A stretch of 64,000 nt of DNA from Microvirga terrestris (GCF_015694425.1 NZ_JADQDN010000003.1:310001-374000), one strand, 5' to 3'. Positions 27,603-37,061 are shown, numbered from the stretch's first letter. Notes: generated by a model from the sequence alone, not told the origin. Program-made: numbers and translations.

Positions 27603-28721
27603 ATGCGAGAGAAAGCCCCGGCTTCTGCTCCCCGCCACCCGGATGGCGATGCGCCGGATGCTCGCGGCCGGCGGGCAACCCGCCTCGTCGGCGCGACGGC
27701 TCTTCTGGCGCTCACCCTCTGGATGATCCGGTCCTATCTCACGGCACTCGGCTGGGCCGTCATCGTCACCATCAGTGTCTGGCCGCTTTACCGACGCATC
27801 CGTGCGAGCCTGGGCGGATCTCACCGGGCCGCGCCGCTGCTGGTCACAGCCAGCCTCGCCGCTCTCCTCGTCATTCCGATGACCCTTGCCCTGGCGGAGA
27901 TCGGCCGCGAGGGGCAGTTCGTCGTGGAGTGGCTGACGGATTTGCAGCAGAACGGCCTTCCCATGCCGGACTGGATCCATCGCCTGCCGCTCATCGGCCA
28001 GCATCTGGATGCATGGTGGCAGACTCATCTGGCCAGGCCCCCATCAGCCGGGCAGGTTCTGAACGGCCTCGACAGCGCGACCTTGACCCAGTGGTCGGAG
28101 ACCCTCGGCGGCGCGGTGCTAACCCGTCTGCTGCATGGATTTCTGATCTTTTTGACCCTCTTCATCCTGCTGCGCAACGGGGATGAGATCGGCGACCGCG
28201 TGCTCGCCGCCGTCGACCGCTGGTTCGGCCGGCCGGGCGAGCGGCTGGCGGAGGACATGGCCTCGGCTGTGCGGGGCACGGTGAACGGGACGATCCTGGT
28301 GGCCGTAGGCGAAGGCATCCTGATCGGCCTCGGCTTCGTGGTGGCCGGGGTGCCGAACGCCGCCCTGTTTGCCATCCTCACCACGGCCTTCGCCATGCTG
28401 CCCATGGGGGCATGGCTGGCATTCGGCACTGCGGCCGTCGTGCTGGTGATGACCGGCGGATCCATCGCCGCCGCCGGCGGCGTCTTCGGCTGGGGCGCCG
28501 CCGTCATGCTGGTCGGCGACAACATCGTCCAGCCGGCGCTGATCGGAGGCGCGGTGCGGCTGCCCTTCCTGTGGACCCTGCTCGGCATTCTCGGGGGTCT
28601 GGAGACATTCGGTCTCATCGGCCTGTTTGTCGGCCCCGTGCTGATGGCTGCTCTCCTCACCATCTGGCGCCAGCAGGGCAGTCCTTCGCCAGCCACTGCG
28701 ACGAACAAGGAACCTCCGTGA
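27603..28721 (+). CDS. AI-2E family transporter
   Basis: A 372-residue membrane protein with the AI-2E family layout: two N-terminal helix pairs, a soluble section around residues 100-170 and a C-terminal helix bundle with VAVGEGILIGLGF, LPMGAW and VGDNIVQPALIG, the conserved family block. Members export autoinducer-2 or act as ion antiporters; which applies here cannot be told. The first 35 residues are hydrophilic and basic. Confidence 0.85.
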   Translation: MREKAPASAPRHPDGDAPDARGRRATRLVGATALLALTLWMIRSYLTALGWAVIVTISVWPLYRRIRASLGGSHRAAPLLVTASLAALLVIPMTLALAEIGREGQFVVEWLTDLQQNGLPMPDWIHRLPLIGQHLDAWWQTHLARPPSAGQVLNGLDSATLTQWSETLGGAVLTRLLHGFLIFLTLFILLRNGDEIGDRVLAAVDRWFGRPGERLAEDMASAVRGTVNGTILVAVGEGILIGLGFVVAGVPNAALFAILTTAFAMLPMGAWLAFGTAAVVLVMTGGSIAAAGGVFGWGAAVMLVGDNIVQPALIGGAVRLPFLWTLLGILGGLETFGLIGLFVGPVLMAALLTIWRQQGSPSPATATNKEPP

Positions 28722-28762
28722 AGGCTTGGCGGTTCACTCCTGACAGAGTGGAGTCGTCACCC

Positions 28763-29605
28763 ATGCCCAACCTCAGCCGCAACCCCGTCGAAACCCTGGC
28801 CCGGGTCGGCTATGGCGCAAGGGGCGTGGTCTATGGTCTCGTCGGCGGCTTGGCACTGCTCGCCGCCATCGGATCCGGCGGCCAGACCGGCGGCAGCCGC
28901 TCTGCCCTCCAGACGCTCGTCTCCCAGCCCTTCGGAAAGGTCTGGCTCGTCCTGATTGCCCTCGGCCTGTTCGGGTTCTGCGCTTGGCGGGTTCTGGAGG
29001 CGCTCACCGATGCCGATCATCGCGGCTCCGGCATGAAGGGCTGGGGTGTCCGAGGCGCGCATCTGATTAGCGGCATCATTTATGCGGGTCTTGCCCTCTT
29101 TGCCCTGAACCTCGCCCTCGGGCGCAGCCAGGGAGGCGGCGGTGAGGATCAGGCAGCTCAGGATTGGACCGCCTGGCTCATGAGCCAGCCCTTCGGCCAG
29201 TGGCTGGTGGGTCTCGTCGGCCTCGCGATCGCCGGGACGGGTCTCGCCTTCATCGTGAAGGCGTGGCGCGGGCGGGTGGCGGACCGCCTCTCCCTGCCGT
29301 CCGACAAACGGGACTGGTTCGTCAGCATCGGCCGCATGGGATTTGCAGCGCGCGGCGTGGTCTTCGTGATGATCGGTGGCTTTCTGGTGCTTGCGGCGCT
29401 CCATGCCTCGTCGTCGGAGGTGCACGGCCTCGGCGGGGCGCTGACAGCTCTGCAGCGGCAGCCCTATGGCTGGGTGCTCCTGGCCCTGACGGCGCTCGGC
29501 CTCTTCGCCTTCGGCGTCTTCGGCCTCATCCAGGCCCGATACCGCCACATCGACGCGCCCGACTTCGACGACGCAAAAGCCGCCATCGCACGGGTGGGTC
29601 GATAA
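28763..29605 (+). CDS. DUF1206 family membrane protein
   Basis: A 280-residue protein with six predicted helices arranged as three repeats of about 90 residues, each starting with a variant of the motif ARxGYxARGVVY: LARVGYGARGVVYGLVG, GVRGAHLISGIIYAG and IGRMGFAARGVVFVMIG. This triplicated pattern defines DUF1206, whose function is unknown. It ends 20 bases before the left attachment site of the genomic island, so it is the last core gene on that side and is not disrupted. Confidence 0.87.
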   Translation: MPNLSRNPVETLARVGYGARGVVYGLVGGLALLAAIGSGGQTGGSRSALQTLVSQPFGKVWLVLIALGLFGFCAWRVLEALTDADHRGSGMKGWGVRGAHLISGIIYAGLALFALNLALGRSQGGGGEDQAAQDWTAWLMSQPFGQWLVGLVGLAIAGTGLAFIVKAWRGRVADRLSLPSDKRDWFVSIGRMGFAARGVVFVMIGGFLVLAALHASSSEVHGLGGALTALQRQPYGWVLLALTALGLFAFGVFGLIQARYRHIDAPDFDDAKAAIARVGR

Positions 29606-29625
29606 GCAGGTTGCCGCTGAAAGAC

Positions 29626-29670
29626 TGGCGATCCCGGGAAGACTCGAACTTCCGACCTTCGGTTTAGGAA
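29626..29670. repeat. Left attachment site (45-bp copy of tRNA-Arg 3' half)
   Basis: Identical over 45 bases to 48193-48237; identity stops at both edges (C versus T before it, GCG versus ACC after it). It contains the T-arm, acceptor 3' strand and CCA, but lacks the D-arm and 5' acceptor strand, so it cannot encode a tRNA. Confidence 0.92.
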
Positions 29671-30235
29671 GCGATAATTTGTATCGTTTCGGTATTCTAC
29701 AGCATTTCACCGAAATATAGCTGGGTGTATCTCTTTCCATCGAGAGATGGCCCTATGGAAATCCCCCGTGAGATCGACTGGATTGTAATCCAGCATACCG
29801 GCTTTCATCCCTATGAAGGCAGGAAACTGTAACCGCCGAGCAACCGGCGAATGACCAGGAACAGCGATATATTGCTTTAAGGTATATTCTGGCCAGATTG
29901 AATATGCGGTAGTGCGCGATTGCACCATGACGCATGATATCGGGGGCTCCTAAGAGGGACCGAACGGCTTTGCCCAGAAGTAGGTAGATCGTATCCGGTA
30001 AGCGGTCGAGGGACAGTCCGGAGTCAGGAAAGGACAATCTGGCAAATAGCGATGGCAACCGGCGCACAACCTTCAGCAGACGAACTTATCGGGATAAATC
30101 GGACCGAAGTTGAATTTTCCGAGAATAAGAATTTAGCCAGCAGAGGCTGACCCTTGCGTGACACGCCTCCAACAGATGCTCGAGGTCTGTCGACATTTCC
30201 AGCGTCTCTGGACAGCACCCGTTGCAAACCTATGT
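29671..30235. other. Gene-free stretch inside the island
   Basis: About 565 AT-rich bases next to the left attachment site. Short frames on both strands (up to 104 codons) have no ribosome sites and no protein-like composition. It may be degraded sequence. Confidence 0.5.
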
Positions 30236-30343
30236 TTAACGGCAGCAACCCGCGGGGCACCTGTAAAAGCCAATAGGGCATGCTTGGGCGGCAGTTAGCG
30301 ACGCCATTGAAAACAATGACAATAGAACGATGAACGCTTTCAT
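30236..30343 (-). CDS. Exported cysteine-rich micropeptide (35 residues)
   Basis: A short frame starting MKAFIVLLSLFSMAS with a clear signal peptide ending TAAQA. The predicted mature part is only 14 residues, CPIGFYRCPAGCCR, with four cysteines. GGAG lies 7 bases before the ATG. It is on the same strand as the three-hydrolase operon and starts 95 bases after the subtilase stop, so it may share its transcript. Four cysteines in a 14-residue export product suggest disulfide bonds or metal binding. I do not know its function. A signal-peptidase I site fits better than a lipobox because the residue at -3 is Ala, not Leu. Confidence 0.62.
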   Translation of the reverse strand: MKAFIVLLSLFSMASLTAAQACPIGFYRCPAGCCR

Positions 30344-30438
30344 CGCCGCACTCCAGTTTGTAATAGTCCCACTGTTCAAAATAGCATGGACCTTTGCAGC
30401 TTCCTAGCTAGCAATTCTCGGATGTTCGGCGATATGTG

Positions 30439-32481
30439 TTACTGACAGGCCTCCCTATAAGAGGGCATGAATATATCTTTGACTCCGTCCAACAGTTTAA
30501 CGACGGTGCCGTCACAAAGCTCAATTCCAAAACCCGTGCTAATCGACGGCAGGGAAATTCTCCTGACCTGCCCCAAGCCTCTGTCAACTTGGAGATTGGC
30601 GCCACCATCGTCCTCACGCATCGTATAGAAAGTCCACTCCGCGCTTGGGGCGTCTCCCGTCCTCATCACGCGGAGTATCTGGTTGAGCGGAGTAGAAAAA
30701 GGCACAGGAAGCCATCTTCTAAATTCTACAGGCTTCCAACCCGAGTCATCCTTGACCCAGGTCTTACTGGGATTAAGCATGCAGACGGCCGGATCAACCA
30801 CCCCAGTAGCGATCTTCCCGATGTCCTCATTCTCAGCGCCGCTGATCCTATAAAATGGCAGTGGCCAGGAACAACTTTGTATTCTGTATTTGAGGACACC
30901 ATTATGTGCATACACCTCAGGAAATCGCGTTATCATGTTAGCTGCGATGCCAGCAACGAAGGCGGCTGATTGAGACGTTCCATAGGCGGCACCGAGTGTA
31001 TCAGGCGATGTCCAAGCAGGTATAGGAACACCGCCGGGCGCTGCAACATGAACATACTTCCAGTCAGATTCAGATGAATGATTGGCGCCAGGATGGATAG
31101 TGGCGCTCTTCTTTGTGCAGTCTGTACAGGCAGTAACCACTATAATGTTTGGCAAATCCCCAAGATTCTGCGGAAACATGTTTGTCTTACTATCAATAGA
31201 TACAAGAGATACTGCCTCTGTAGATGTATCTTGTTGCCCAGCGGCAGCGACCACCAACGGTCTTTGAAAACCGCCCTTATTTCTAAGCGTATATGCCAAG
31301 AGATCCCTGAAGCGCCAATCTTTCGACGGCAGATCCCCGCCGCTCCCAAGCGTCCTGGTGTTAGGTATTAAAAAGACACCACTTGGCTTGTAGTAAGTAT
31401 TCTCTTCAACATAGACATGCATAGGCGCCCCACCTGGATTATTCTTTGAGTCAAAAATATCAAAAGATCTTAACTTAATTCCTGGAGCAACCCCCTCGAA
31501 GCCGGTTCCTTTGCCCTGCGATGCTATTATGCTAGCCATGTGATTTGCATGATGGAGTGCGCGGTCGAAGGACCATTTGCATTTTGAGCCTATTGGCGAA
31601 GGGGAAACACCAAAGGCAGGAAACAATGATGGCAACGGCCAGAGCTTCGTATCAAGCAGATGAATCGTAGCCTTGGGGGCAGGATCGACGAGCCCGGTAT
31701 ATATCTTCTGGGCCTCGACAGCATCGGTATCGAAATCAAATAGACTCGAGTAGGATCTTGTCGTTGACAGAAGTGGATCTAGTTTTTCTGCTCCCTCACA
31801 CAGCTTTCGCACATCGTCCGAATTCAACCAGGAGTTAAGTTTAACTCCTCCGCTCGTTGGACCAAGGAATTCATACGCAACATTTGCGAGGGGCAACTGA
31901 GCCAATTCCCGTACAATTACATCGGCATTAATATGGTTAGGAATAACAATTTCTACTCTATACAGTGTGTATGTAATAGTGACATCAGTGAGCCGGCGAT
32001 CAAAGACCGAAGGGTTATGGTCCTTCCAATTTCGTACCAGACTGTCGACATGCCCAGCCGAACCGAATTGGTTAGTCAAAGCTCGTGAAGTCTGCCTTGT
32101 GTTTACATCTATATCGGGCGTCAAAATAATTCTCTCTGTCTCCGATGGTTTTGATCGGGAAACAGATCGCGTATTGGTTGGCTGTTCACTGAGAATAAGG
32201 TCACCTATAGGCCCACAGGGTGTCGGATAGTTCAATTTGGACAGCAGAGAACAGATGTGTTCTCGTTGTTCCAGCTTGTTGGGCCGAGTTGCGAGGGCAA
32301 CGCCACGCTGCTTGAGAAAGCGCAGAATGGCTGTCAAATTTTCTGCAGCAAGACCCCCGTCTAGTTCCACATTGATCCGCTGAGTGGAATCATTCTGGGT
32401 TGATTTTTGCGGAAGCTCAGACGAGCTAGCGGATGTTCCAAAGCATGCAATAAAGCAGCCGACTGCAAGAATCGTGCGCAT
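30439..32481 (-). CDS. Exported subtilisin-like serine protease (S8)
   Basis: A 680-residue protein with a signal peptide (ending near SASSS) and a long N-terminal region of about 250 residues that may be a propeptide. The catalytic triad is visible: Asp277 in HLLDTKLWPLP, His314 in HANHMASIIAS and Ser503 in YGTSQSAAFVAG. The oxyanion position, normally Asn in AAGN, reads AAGQ (Gln416), and the His box lacks the usual HGTHVAG form, so this is a divergent member. It is the third gene of a minus-strand operon, 24 bases after the trypsin-like protease gene. The C-terminal 130 residues have no recognised domain. Confidence 0.88.
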   Translation of the reverse strand: MRTILAVGCFIACFGTSASSSELPQKSTQNDSTQRINVELDGGLAAENLTAILRFLKQRGVALATRPNKLEQREHICSLLSKLNYPTPCGPIGDLILSEQPTNTRSVSRSKPSETERIILTPDIDVNTRQTSRALTNQFGSAGHVDSLVRNWKDHNPSVFDRRLTDVTITYTLYRVEIVIPNHINADVIVRELAQLPLANVAYEFLGPTSGGVKLNSWLNSDDVRKLCEGAEKLDPLLSTTRSYSSLFDFDTDAVEAQKIYTGLVDPAPKATIHLLDTKLWPLPSLFPAFGVSPSPIGSKCKWSFDRALHHANHMASIIASQGKGTGFEGVAPGIKLRSFDIFDSKNNPGGAPMHVYVEENTYYKPSGVFLIPNTRTLGSGGDLPSKDWRFRDLLAYTLRNKGGFQRPLVVAAAGQQDTSTEAVSLVSIDSKTNMFPQNLGDLPNIIVVTACTDCTKKSATIHPGANHSSESDWKYVHVAAPGGVPIPAWTSPDTLGAAYGTSQSAAFVAGIAANMITRFPEVYAHNGVLKYRIQSCSWPLPFYRISGAENEDIGKIATGVVDPAVCMLNPSKTWVKDDSGWKPVEFRRWLPVPFSTPLNQILRVMRTGDAPSAEWTFYTMREDDGGANLQVDRGLGQVRRISLPSISTGFGIELCDGTVVKLLDGVKDIFMPSYREACQ

Positions 32482-32505
32482 GTTCTACCTCGCGCGAGCT
32501 GTTTC

Positions 32506-33759
32506 TCAAGGCGCCCTTATCTCTTTCCTTAGATCTGGGTGATGCGCCGCCAAGTAATCCAAGATTGCTGCAAGACTCACACCCTTGTTGAGCCTGTCGA
32601 CAGGTTCGCAGTTTTCGTCCCGAGCAAAGCCTGAATGATGAATTCCGATCAGCTCGCGCGCAGTATTGAATACCGCGCCTCCCGACGAACCTGGCTCAGT
32701 ATCGCAGTCATGAGCAAAATTAGGGGCTAAATCGGCAACCATGTCGACTGGCGCCTCAATCCAAGCTGGAATTCTGGCGTCTTGCACACGGCAGTTCTTG
32801 CTAACAAGCTTAGGGCTACATTGCGCGTGATGAACAACATAAATGTCACGCTCGGAAATCGGCGCCGTACTCAGCCTGCTCCGAATAGGCGCACCAGAAA
32901 TTCCACCGCTTCCGATAAGAGCCCGAACCCGCAGTATTGCAAAGTCCAGTCGCTGGTCCTTCGCTAGGACAGCCTGACAGCTCAGTTGCTGACTCAACCC
33001 TGTTGCCAAGTTCCAGCCTAAATCGATCAGTGTCTGTGCGCAGGTCGTTGTATTCCAGTATTCTCCCTCAACTACTCTGCTGCCGCCGCAATGCCAATTC
33101 GTCAGAAACAAATCGGACGTTATCATTACACCAGAGCAGCACCATGATGCGGGACCCTCGGAACCTGGGGCTGCATTGGAGCCGGTGAGGAGCATACCCA
33201 CCGAGTAGCCCGCCCTCCTAGGTCCTACATCCTCGATGTTCTCAAGAGACGTCCAAGCGGGCTTGTCGCCAAGGATTGAAAAGAGGCGTGTGTCAGACGA
33301 CAGTTCTGGAGTCGCAAGCCCTCGGTTGATCTCCAACAGCACATCCACGCTATCGCGGGCTAACACTTCAACATAAACTCCATTTGTTGTCGGCAGCCGC
33401 CCTGTCCATCTGCTAACCGTATAATTTCCTTGGGCATCTCGGAAGTCATCGTCCGGAAAAGTTGCAATAATTCGGAAATATTTGTCTCGGATTATAACGT
33501 CCCAATCCGATGCCTTGCTCTCTGCAGCGATAGAAAGCAATAGTCGCATAGATGAGATGCTGTTGCCTTGACCATGATCGACAAACACACCATTCGAGTT
33601 TGGTTTTATTCTTAGTAATGGATTGAACGCGGCCCCGAATTCTGTCTTTTCTCCACGCGGGCACGATAAGTTCTGAGCGTATGTCGGCGTGGAAATCGAG
33701 AGCGCAATCAAAGTAAATATAGCGACGGCTGCCCATCTGGCGTGTGCTGCGGTGCGCAT
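32506..33759 (-). CDS. Exported trypsin-like serine protease
   Basis: A 417-residue protein with a signal peptide ending TYAQ. Residues about 30-180 are an unrecognised beta-rich region; the chymotrypsin-fold protease domain follows, with His223 in TNWHCGG, Asp272 in RLDFAILRV and Ser359 in EPGSSGGAVF. Several cysteines suggest disulfides, fitting a periplasmic or secreted site. The gene starts 9 bases after the stop of the lysozyme-metzincin gene and ends 24 bases before the subtilase gene, so the three should be translated from one mRNA. Target proteins are unknown. Confidence 0.88.
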   Translation of the reverse strand: MRTAAHARWAAVAIFTLIALSISTPTYAQNLSCPRGEKTEFGAAFNPLLRIKPNSNGVFVDHGQGNSISSMRLLLSIAAESKASDWDVIIRDKYFRIIATFPDDDFRDAQGNYTVSRWTGRLPTTNGVYVEVLARDSVDVLLEINRGLATPELSSDTRLFSILGDKPAWTSLENIEDVGPRRAGYSVGMLLTGSNAAPGSEGPASWCCSGVMITSDLFLTNWHCGGSRVVEGEYWNTTTCAQTLIDLGWNLATGLSQQLSCQAVLAKDQRLDFAILRVRALIGSGGISGAPIRSRLSTAPISERDIYVVHHAQCSPKLVSKNCRVQDARIPAWIEAPVDMVADLAPNFAHDCDTEPGSSGGAVFNTARELIGIHHSGFARDENCEPVDRLNKGVSLAAILDYLAAHHPDLRKEIRAP

Positions 33760-33768
33760 TTCCGCCTC

Positions 33769-35526
33769 TCACTTTCCATAGAGCTTGTTATGATCGGATA
33801 AATCTTGACTGCTCAGCGCAAGTTCCCGCGTTCCCCCACCACCACAATAATAATGCATTACGGATTTCTTGTCATATACGGCCGTGATTGCTTTCCAATT
33901 TGCGTCTTCGATCGCGCATCCTGGAATGCCTACAATATGCATATGCCTATATCCAAGAATGTGACCTATTTCGTGCCTAAGGACACCAGTACGGTCAAAT
34001 GAAGTCTCAAAGAACTGCGGACCAACTACTAACAGTCTCCTAAACTTTTCTTGATTTGGGAAGAATGCTGCGGCGATAAACCCTTGCTCCGCGGGCTCAT
34101 ATTTCACAATGAATGTGACGTCGTCCAAAGTAGCAGCTAGATCGTCAAACTCTGGCTTATGGTCAATTCTCAAATCGCATCCTTTACACTCGTTTACCCA
34201 AGCGGATGCAGCAAGTTTCATTCGTTCAACAACATCTTGGTATTCATTCAAGCTCCTAAAGGAGGATTTCCTAACGGTATAGCTTAAATGCCTTTGTCCT
34301 CGGGCCCAGAACTGAGGGCGACCGCCACGATCTGTCATTACAAGGAGTTCGCCCGAGGGAGGAGAAGCTGCGTTTTTATCTTTCTGCCCGCGAATTTCAT
34401 TCAGATGCGCTCTCACCTCGTCGGCACTTGAAAGCGTATCTCCTTCAACAAGATAATAGTCGCGAGCAATCTCTCGATCATCTGTAATCGTGATTTTCGG
34501 AAGTTGCCCCAAGAAGAGCCTAAAGGCCGCTTCGTCGCCAGGCTTCTCTAGCACATGGGAGTATTCATCGGTCGTTGCTGACGCAAATTGTTTCCCAGAA
34601 TCAGCTTTGAAATGCGCGGGATCAGTTAGTTCATACAGGGTATCTTCATCTAATTTGCCGGTGTCATCAATCCCACGCGCTCTTTGCAGTTGCTTTAGAT
34701 ACACTGACAGGTCGGGATCTACGAACGCACCGGGATCGGCGGGTAGTATTCCTAACACTTTCAGCTGGTCAGCAACGGCATTGCGTTCACCGGAGGTAAG
34801 TCCCGGTTCTTCAAAACTCCCCGTTGAGCTACGAAGATATCGCTGCGCTCTGGCTAGCCAAATTCGTGCTTCAGCAAGTCCATTTGTTCCGCCATTGACC
34901 GCCTTGCGGACACTCGCAATATCGTGCTTGTCCGCAATTGCATTAATTCCGCGAGCCTTCCAGTAAGCTACTGCAGTTTGGAACGCCCCGAACGGGGTTC
35001 TGGCGAGGTCTGGCTCCTCCTCGAGTTTAATGTTTAATTCGGAGCCTCGGCTGGCGAAATTTCCCCGTCCGGTCAATTGGACCAATCCAGAGCCCCGATA
35101 GGTCCAACCATCCTCGGGAAGTCGGTTTCCGAGCCGGTTTCCATAAACGAAGTTCGCAATCCTAACCGGCTGATTCGCCAATTGGGCCGCCATCTCGGGA
35201 CTAACTCGCCTTGGAAAAATCTGCAGCAAGCGGACAGCCGAATAATTGAGATTTTCAGCCAAGTATCGAAAGCCACCTGTCTCCGTGGCTAATTGAGCTA
35301 TGAAATGCTCGATCCTTTTCGTTCCGACAATTCCTGCTTGGCTAGCGATCTTCCAATTCGACACCATCGTGGACACGACATCCGCTCGCGCTCTTGGAGA
35401 AAATCTAGCGAGGCTCGCAGCATCAATAACAATAACATCTCTGGACTGCGGCTTGGTCTTGGCGAAAGCGACGCCCGTAAGGAAGGGAAGCGTGACAATT
35501 ATGAGCGCAGAAAGACACCTGAACAT
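33769..35526 (-). CDS. Exported GH19 lysozyme/chitinase - peptidoglycan-binding - metzincin protease fusion
   Basis: A 585-residue protein with a signal peptide (to about residue 22). Residues 45-235 form a GH19 domain of the phage-endolysin type: the catalytic Glu82 is in QLATETGGFRYLAENL and YRGSGLVQLTGRGNF follows. Residues about 245-302 look like a peptidoglycan-binding domain (VYLKQLQRARGIDDTGKLDEDT). The C-terminal part is a metzincin metalloprotease with the zinc site HEIGHILGYRH (518-528) and Met-turn SVMHYY (Met557). Sugar-cutting and protein-cutting domains in one exported chain is unusual. First gene of the hydrolase operon; GGAG lies 7 bases before the ATG. Confidence 0.87.
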   Translation of the reverse strand: MFRCLSALIIVTLPFLTGVAFAKTKPQSRDVIVIDAASLARFSPRARADVVSTMVSNWKIASQAGIVGTKRIEHFIAQLATETGGFRYLAENLNYSAVRLLQIFPRRVSPEMAAQLANQPVRIANFVYGNRLGNRLPEDGWTYRGSGLVQLTGRGNFASRGSELNIKLEEEPDLARTPFGAFQTAVAYWKARGINAIADKHDIASVRKAVNGGTNGLAEARIWLARAQRYLRSSTGSFEEPGLTSGERNAVADQLKVLGILPADPGAFVDPDLSVYLKQLQRARGIDDTGKLDEDTLYELTDPAHFKADSGKQFASATTDEYSHVLEKPGDEAAFRLFLGQLPKITITDDREIARDYYLVEGDTLSSADEVRAHLNEIRGQKDKNAASPPSGELLVMTDRGGRPQFWARGQRHLSYTVRKSSFRSLNEYQDVVERMKLAASAWVNECKGCDLRIDHKPEFDDLAATLDDVTFIVKYEPAEQGFIAAAFFPNQEKFRRLLVVGPQFFETSFDRTGVLRHEIGHILGYRHMHIVGIPGCAIEDANWKAITAVYDKKSVMHYYCGGGGTRELALSSQDLSDHNKLYGK

Positions 35527-36410
35527 ACGAGGCTCCCGATGCGATATAAGAATAATTGTCTTTGTGTTAGGTACTTGGCCTTGTTTGAGAAAGAACCCGA
35601 TTCTTCAGCTTACAATGCGGGCCGATTGAATCGAGAGGCTAAACTATATAGTTTTTGATAAGTTTAATCTCCTACACTTTTGGGTTAACTTGCAGGAGGT
35701 AAATGGAAACCATTGCCGATTTATAGATTTTCGGTTGCCGGACGCTGCAGTGAATCCGATTGCGGGTATGTTGGTTATACTCCAGCCCGTCCCGTTCCAC
35801 TTGTGCCCAGCCTTACTCTCGGCATCGGGCTAGCTCCAAGCTACTCGCACAGGGCCGACAAGCACCTCAAAAGAACTCCGATGGCGGGTACGAGAAGTCC
35901 CTCCCCGTACTTCAGTAATGTCCGTACTGCCCGTCATGGAACTACTAGGAGCCGCTTCCCCACAGCCATATACGCACATGCGCGGAGGCGGCACTGGGCT
36001 GGCATGAGGCGGTGGAGCTATAGTAGGGACTAGGAAGTACCGCAGTGGCGTCCGTACGGCCGCGGCACGGCAGGACGGGGCTACCCACGGGCACAGGGCA
36101 GGACAGCGGCAGTCCACATGACCTGGGACACAAATCGTCGGGCGTGTGCCCCCTCCCTGTCACTGGTCAGCTCAGATCTGGGATCATCACCGGCGTCACT
36201 CACGTCACCGCTGCAGGGCTCAATTCTTCCCCTCTTGGGTGAGGCAGTGACGCCGGTGACGCTCGCGAGCACGCGGAAGCGACCCACGTAGGGAGATGGA
36301 GCACTGCAGCATCCCAAACTGCTTCCAATGGAAGGACCCCAGGTCCCCATCTTGGGGCGGCTTGTAGCTTCAACTGCCAAAACCTAAGTCCCCGTGCAGT
36401 CTCTCAGCAG
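35527..36410. other. Long intergenic region upstream of the hydrolase operon
   Basis: About 880 bases between the divergent hydrolase operon and the replication module. The left third is AT-rich and should hold the operon promoter, but I see no confident -35/-10 pair. The middle is GC-rich with no ribosome site for any frame. The right part has the first set of GTGACGC repeats. Confidence 0.5.
36187..36262. repeat. Iteron-like GTGACGC repeats, left set
   Basis: The block TCACCGGCGTCACTCACGTC (36187-36206) is followed by CACC, and the opposite orientation GTGACGCCGGTGACGC is at 36247-36262. The two face each other across 37 bases. The same units recur at 39553-39679 on the far side of the primase gene, suggesting replication-initiator binding sites or an origin. 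Confidence 0.5.
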
Positions 36411-37061
36411 ATGGTGATCATTCCGATGAAAGAGCGCAAGACACCCGCCTCCCGAAAAAACAGTCCACCCAACTCGCCCGAAACAAAGAAGGCGAACCTC
36501 GGCCTCGGGCCGGAGGATAAAGTTTGGACGGGAGATGACGGTAATCTCAATCCTGAAACACTGCTATGGGAGCATGGATGGCATCCGGAGACACCGCTAG
36601 CAGCGATCCTGCTGGCCATCATCGACGCACACCCGCTCTCCGAAGGATCCTCTCGGATTAAACGCCTTGAGATCGCAATGGAAGCCCTGACGGGCGTGAA
36701 ACGCAAACGGGGCGCAGACAAGATCGATGACTACGATCTTCTATCCGTCGTTGCCCGACGATACTGGGCGGAGTGGCGCGCCGGCAACCCGAACCCTGCT
36801 CCTGATATTATCGCACGTTCTGCCTTCAACGAACTGCCACCTAACGACCCGAGACGCCGGCGCGCCAGCACGCTTGAGGCACAAGTCAAGCGGATTGCTG
36901 ATGAGTTTCGTTCAAAGCGTGACCTCCTCTTGGCCCGGGTTACACTGGAAGATGACTGGAACAGTCGAGACACCGCGCGAGCGGTTACGAGGGCGGTTGA
37001 GGCGCTTCGCGCCCTAGGAATTCCTGTCGCAGAGCCGCAATTGCGCCGGACAGAGCCATAG
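36411..37061 (+). CDS. Hypothetical protein of the island replication module
   Basis: A 216-residue (or 211 from the ATG at 36426 region, MKERKTPAS) basic protein with no signal peptide. The first 45 residues are Lys/Pro-rich and probably disordered; the rest is helical, with SRIKRLEIAMEALTGVKRKRG and a run of charged helices to the end. I do not recognise a family. It lies 103 bases before the AlpA-like gene and the primase on the same strand, so a role in replication or its control is possible, but this rests on position only. Confidence 0.6.
   Translation: MVIIPMKERKTPASRKNSPPNSPETKKANLGLGPEDKVWTGDDGNLNPETLLWEHGWHPETPLAAILLAIIDAHPLSEGSSRIKRLEIAMEALTGVKRKRGADKIDDYDLLSVVARRYWAEWRAGNPNPAPDIIARSAFNELPPNDPRRRRASTLEAQVKRIADEFRSKRDLLLARVTLEDDWNSRDTARAVTRAVEALRALGIPVAEPQLRRTEP

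Noticed and set aside
29753..30067. 104-codon minus-strand frame next to the left attachment site
   Set aside because: No ribosome site or recognisable domain; overlapping short frames on the same strand have equal claim.
35713..36033. 106-codon plus-strand frame in the long intergenic region
   Set aside because: No ribosome site, composition rich in Arg/Ser/Pro without any structural pattern, no motif.
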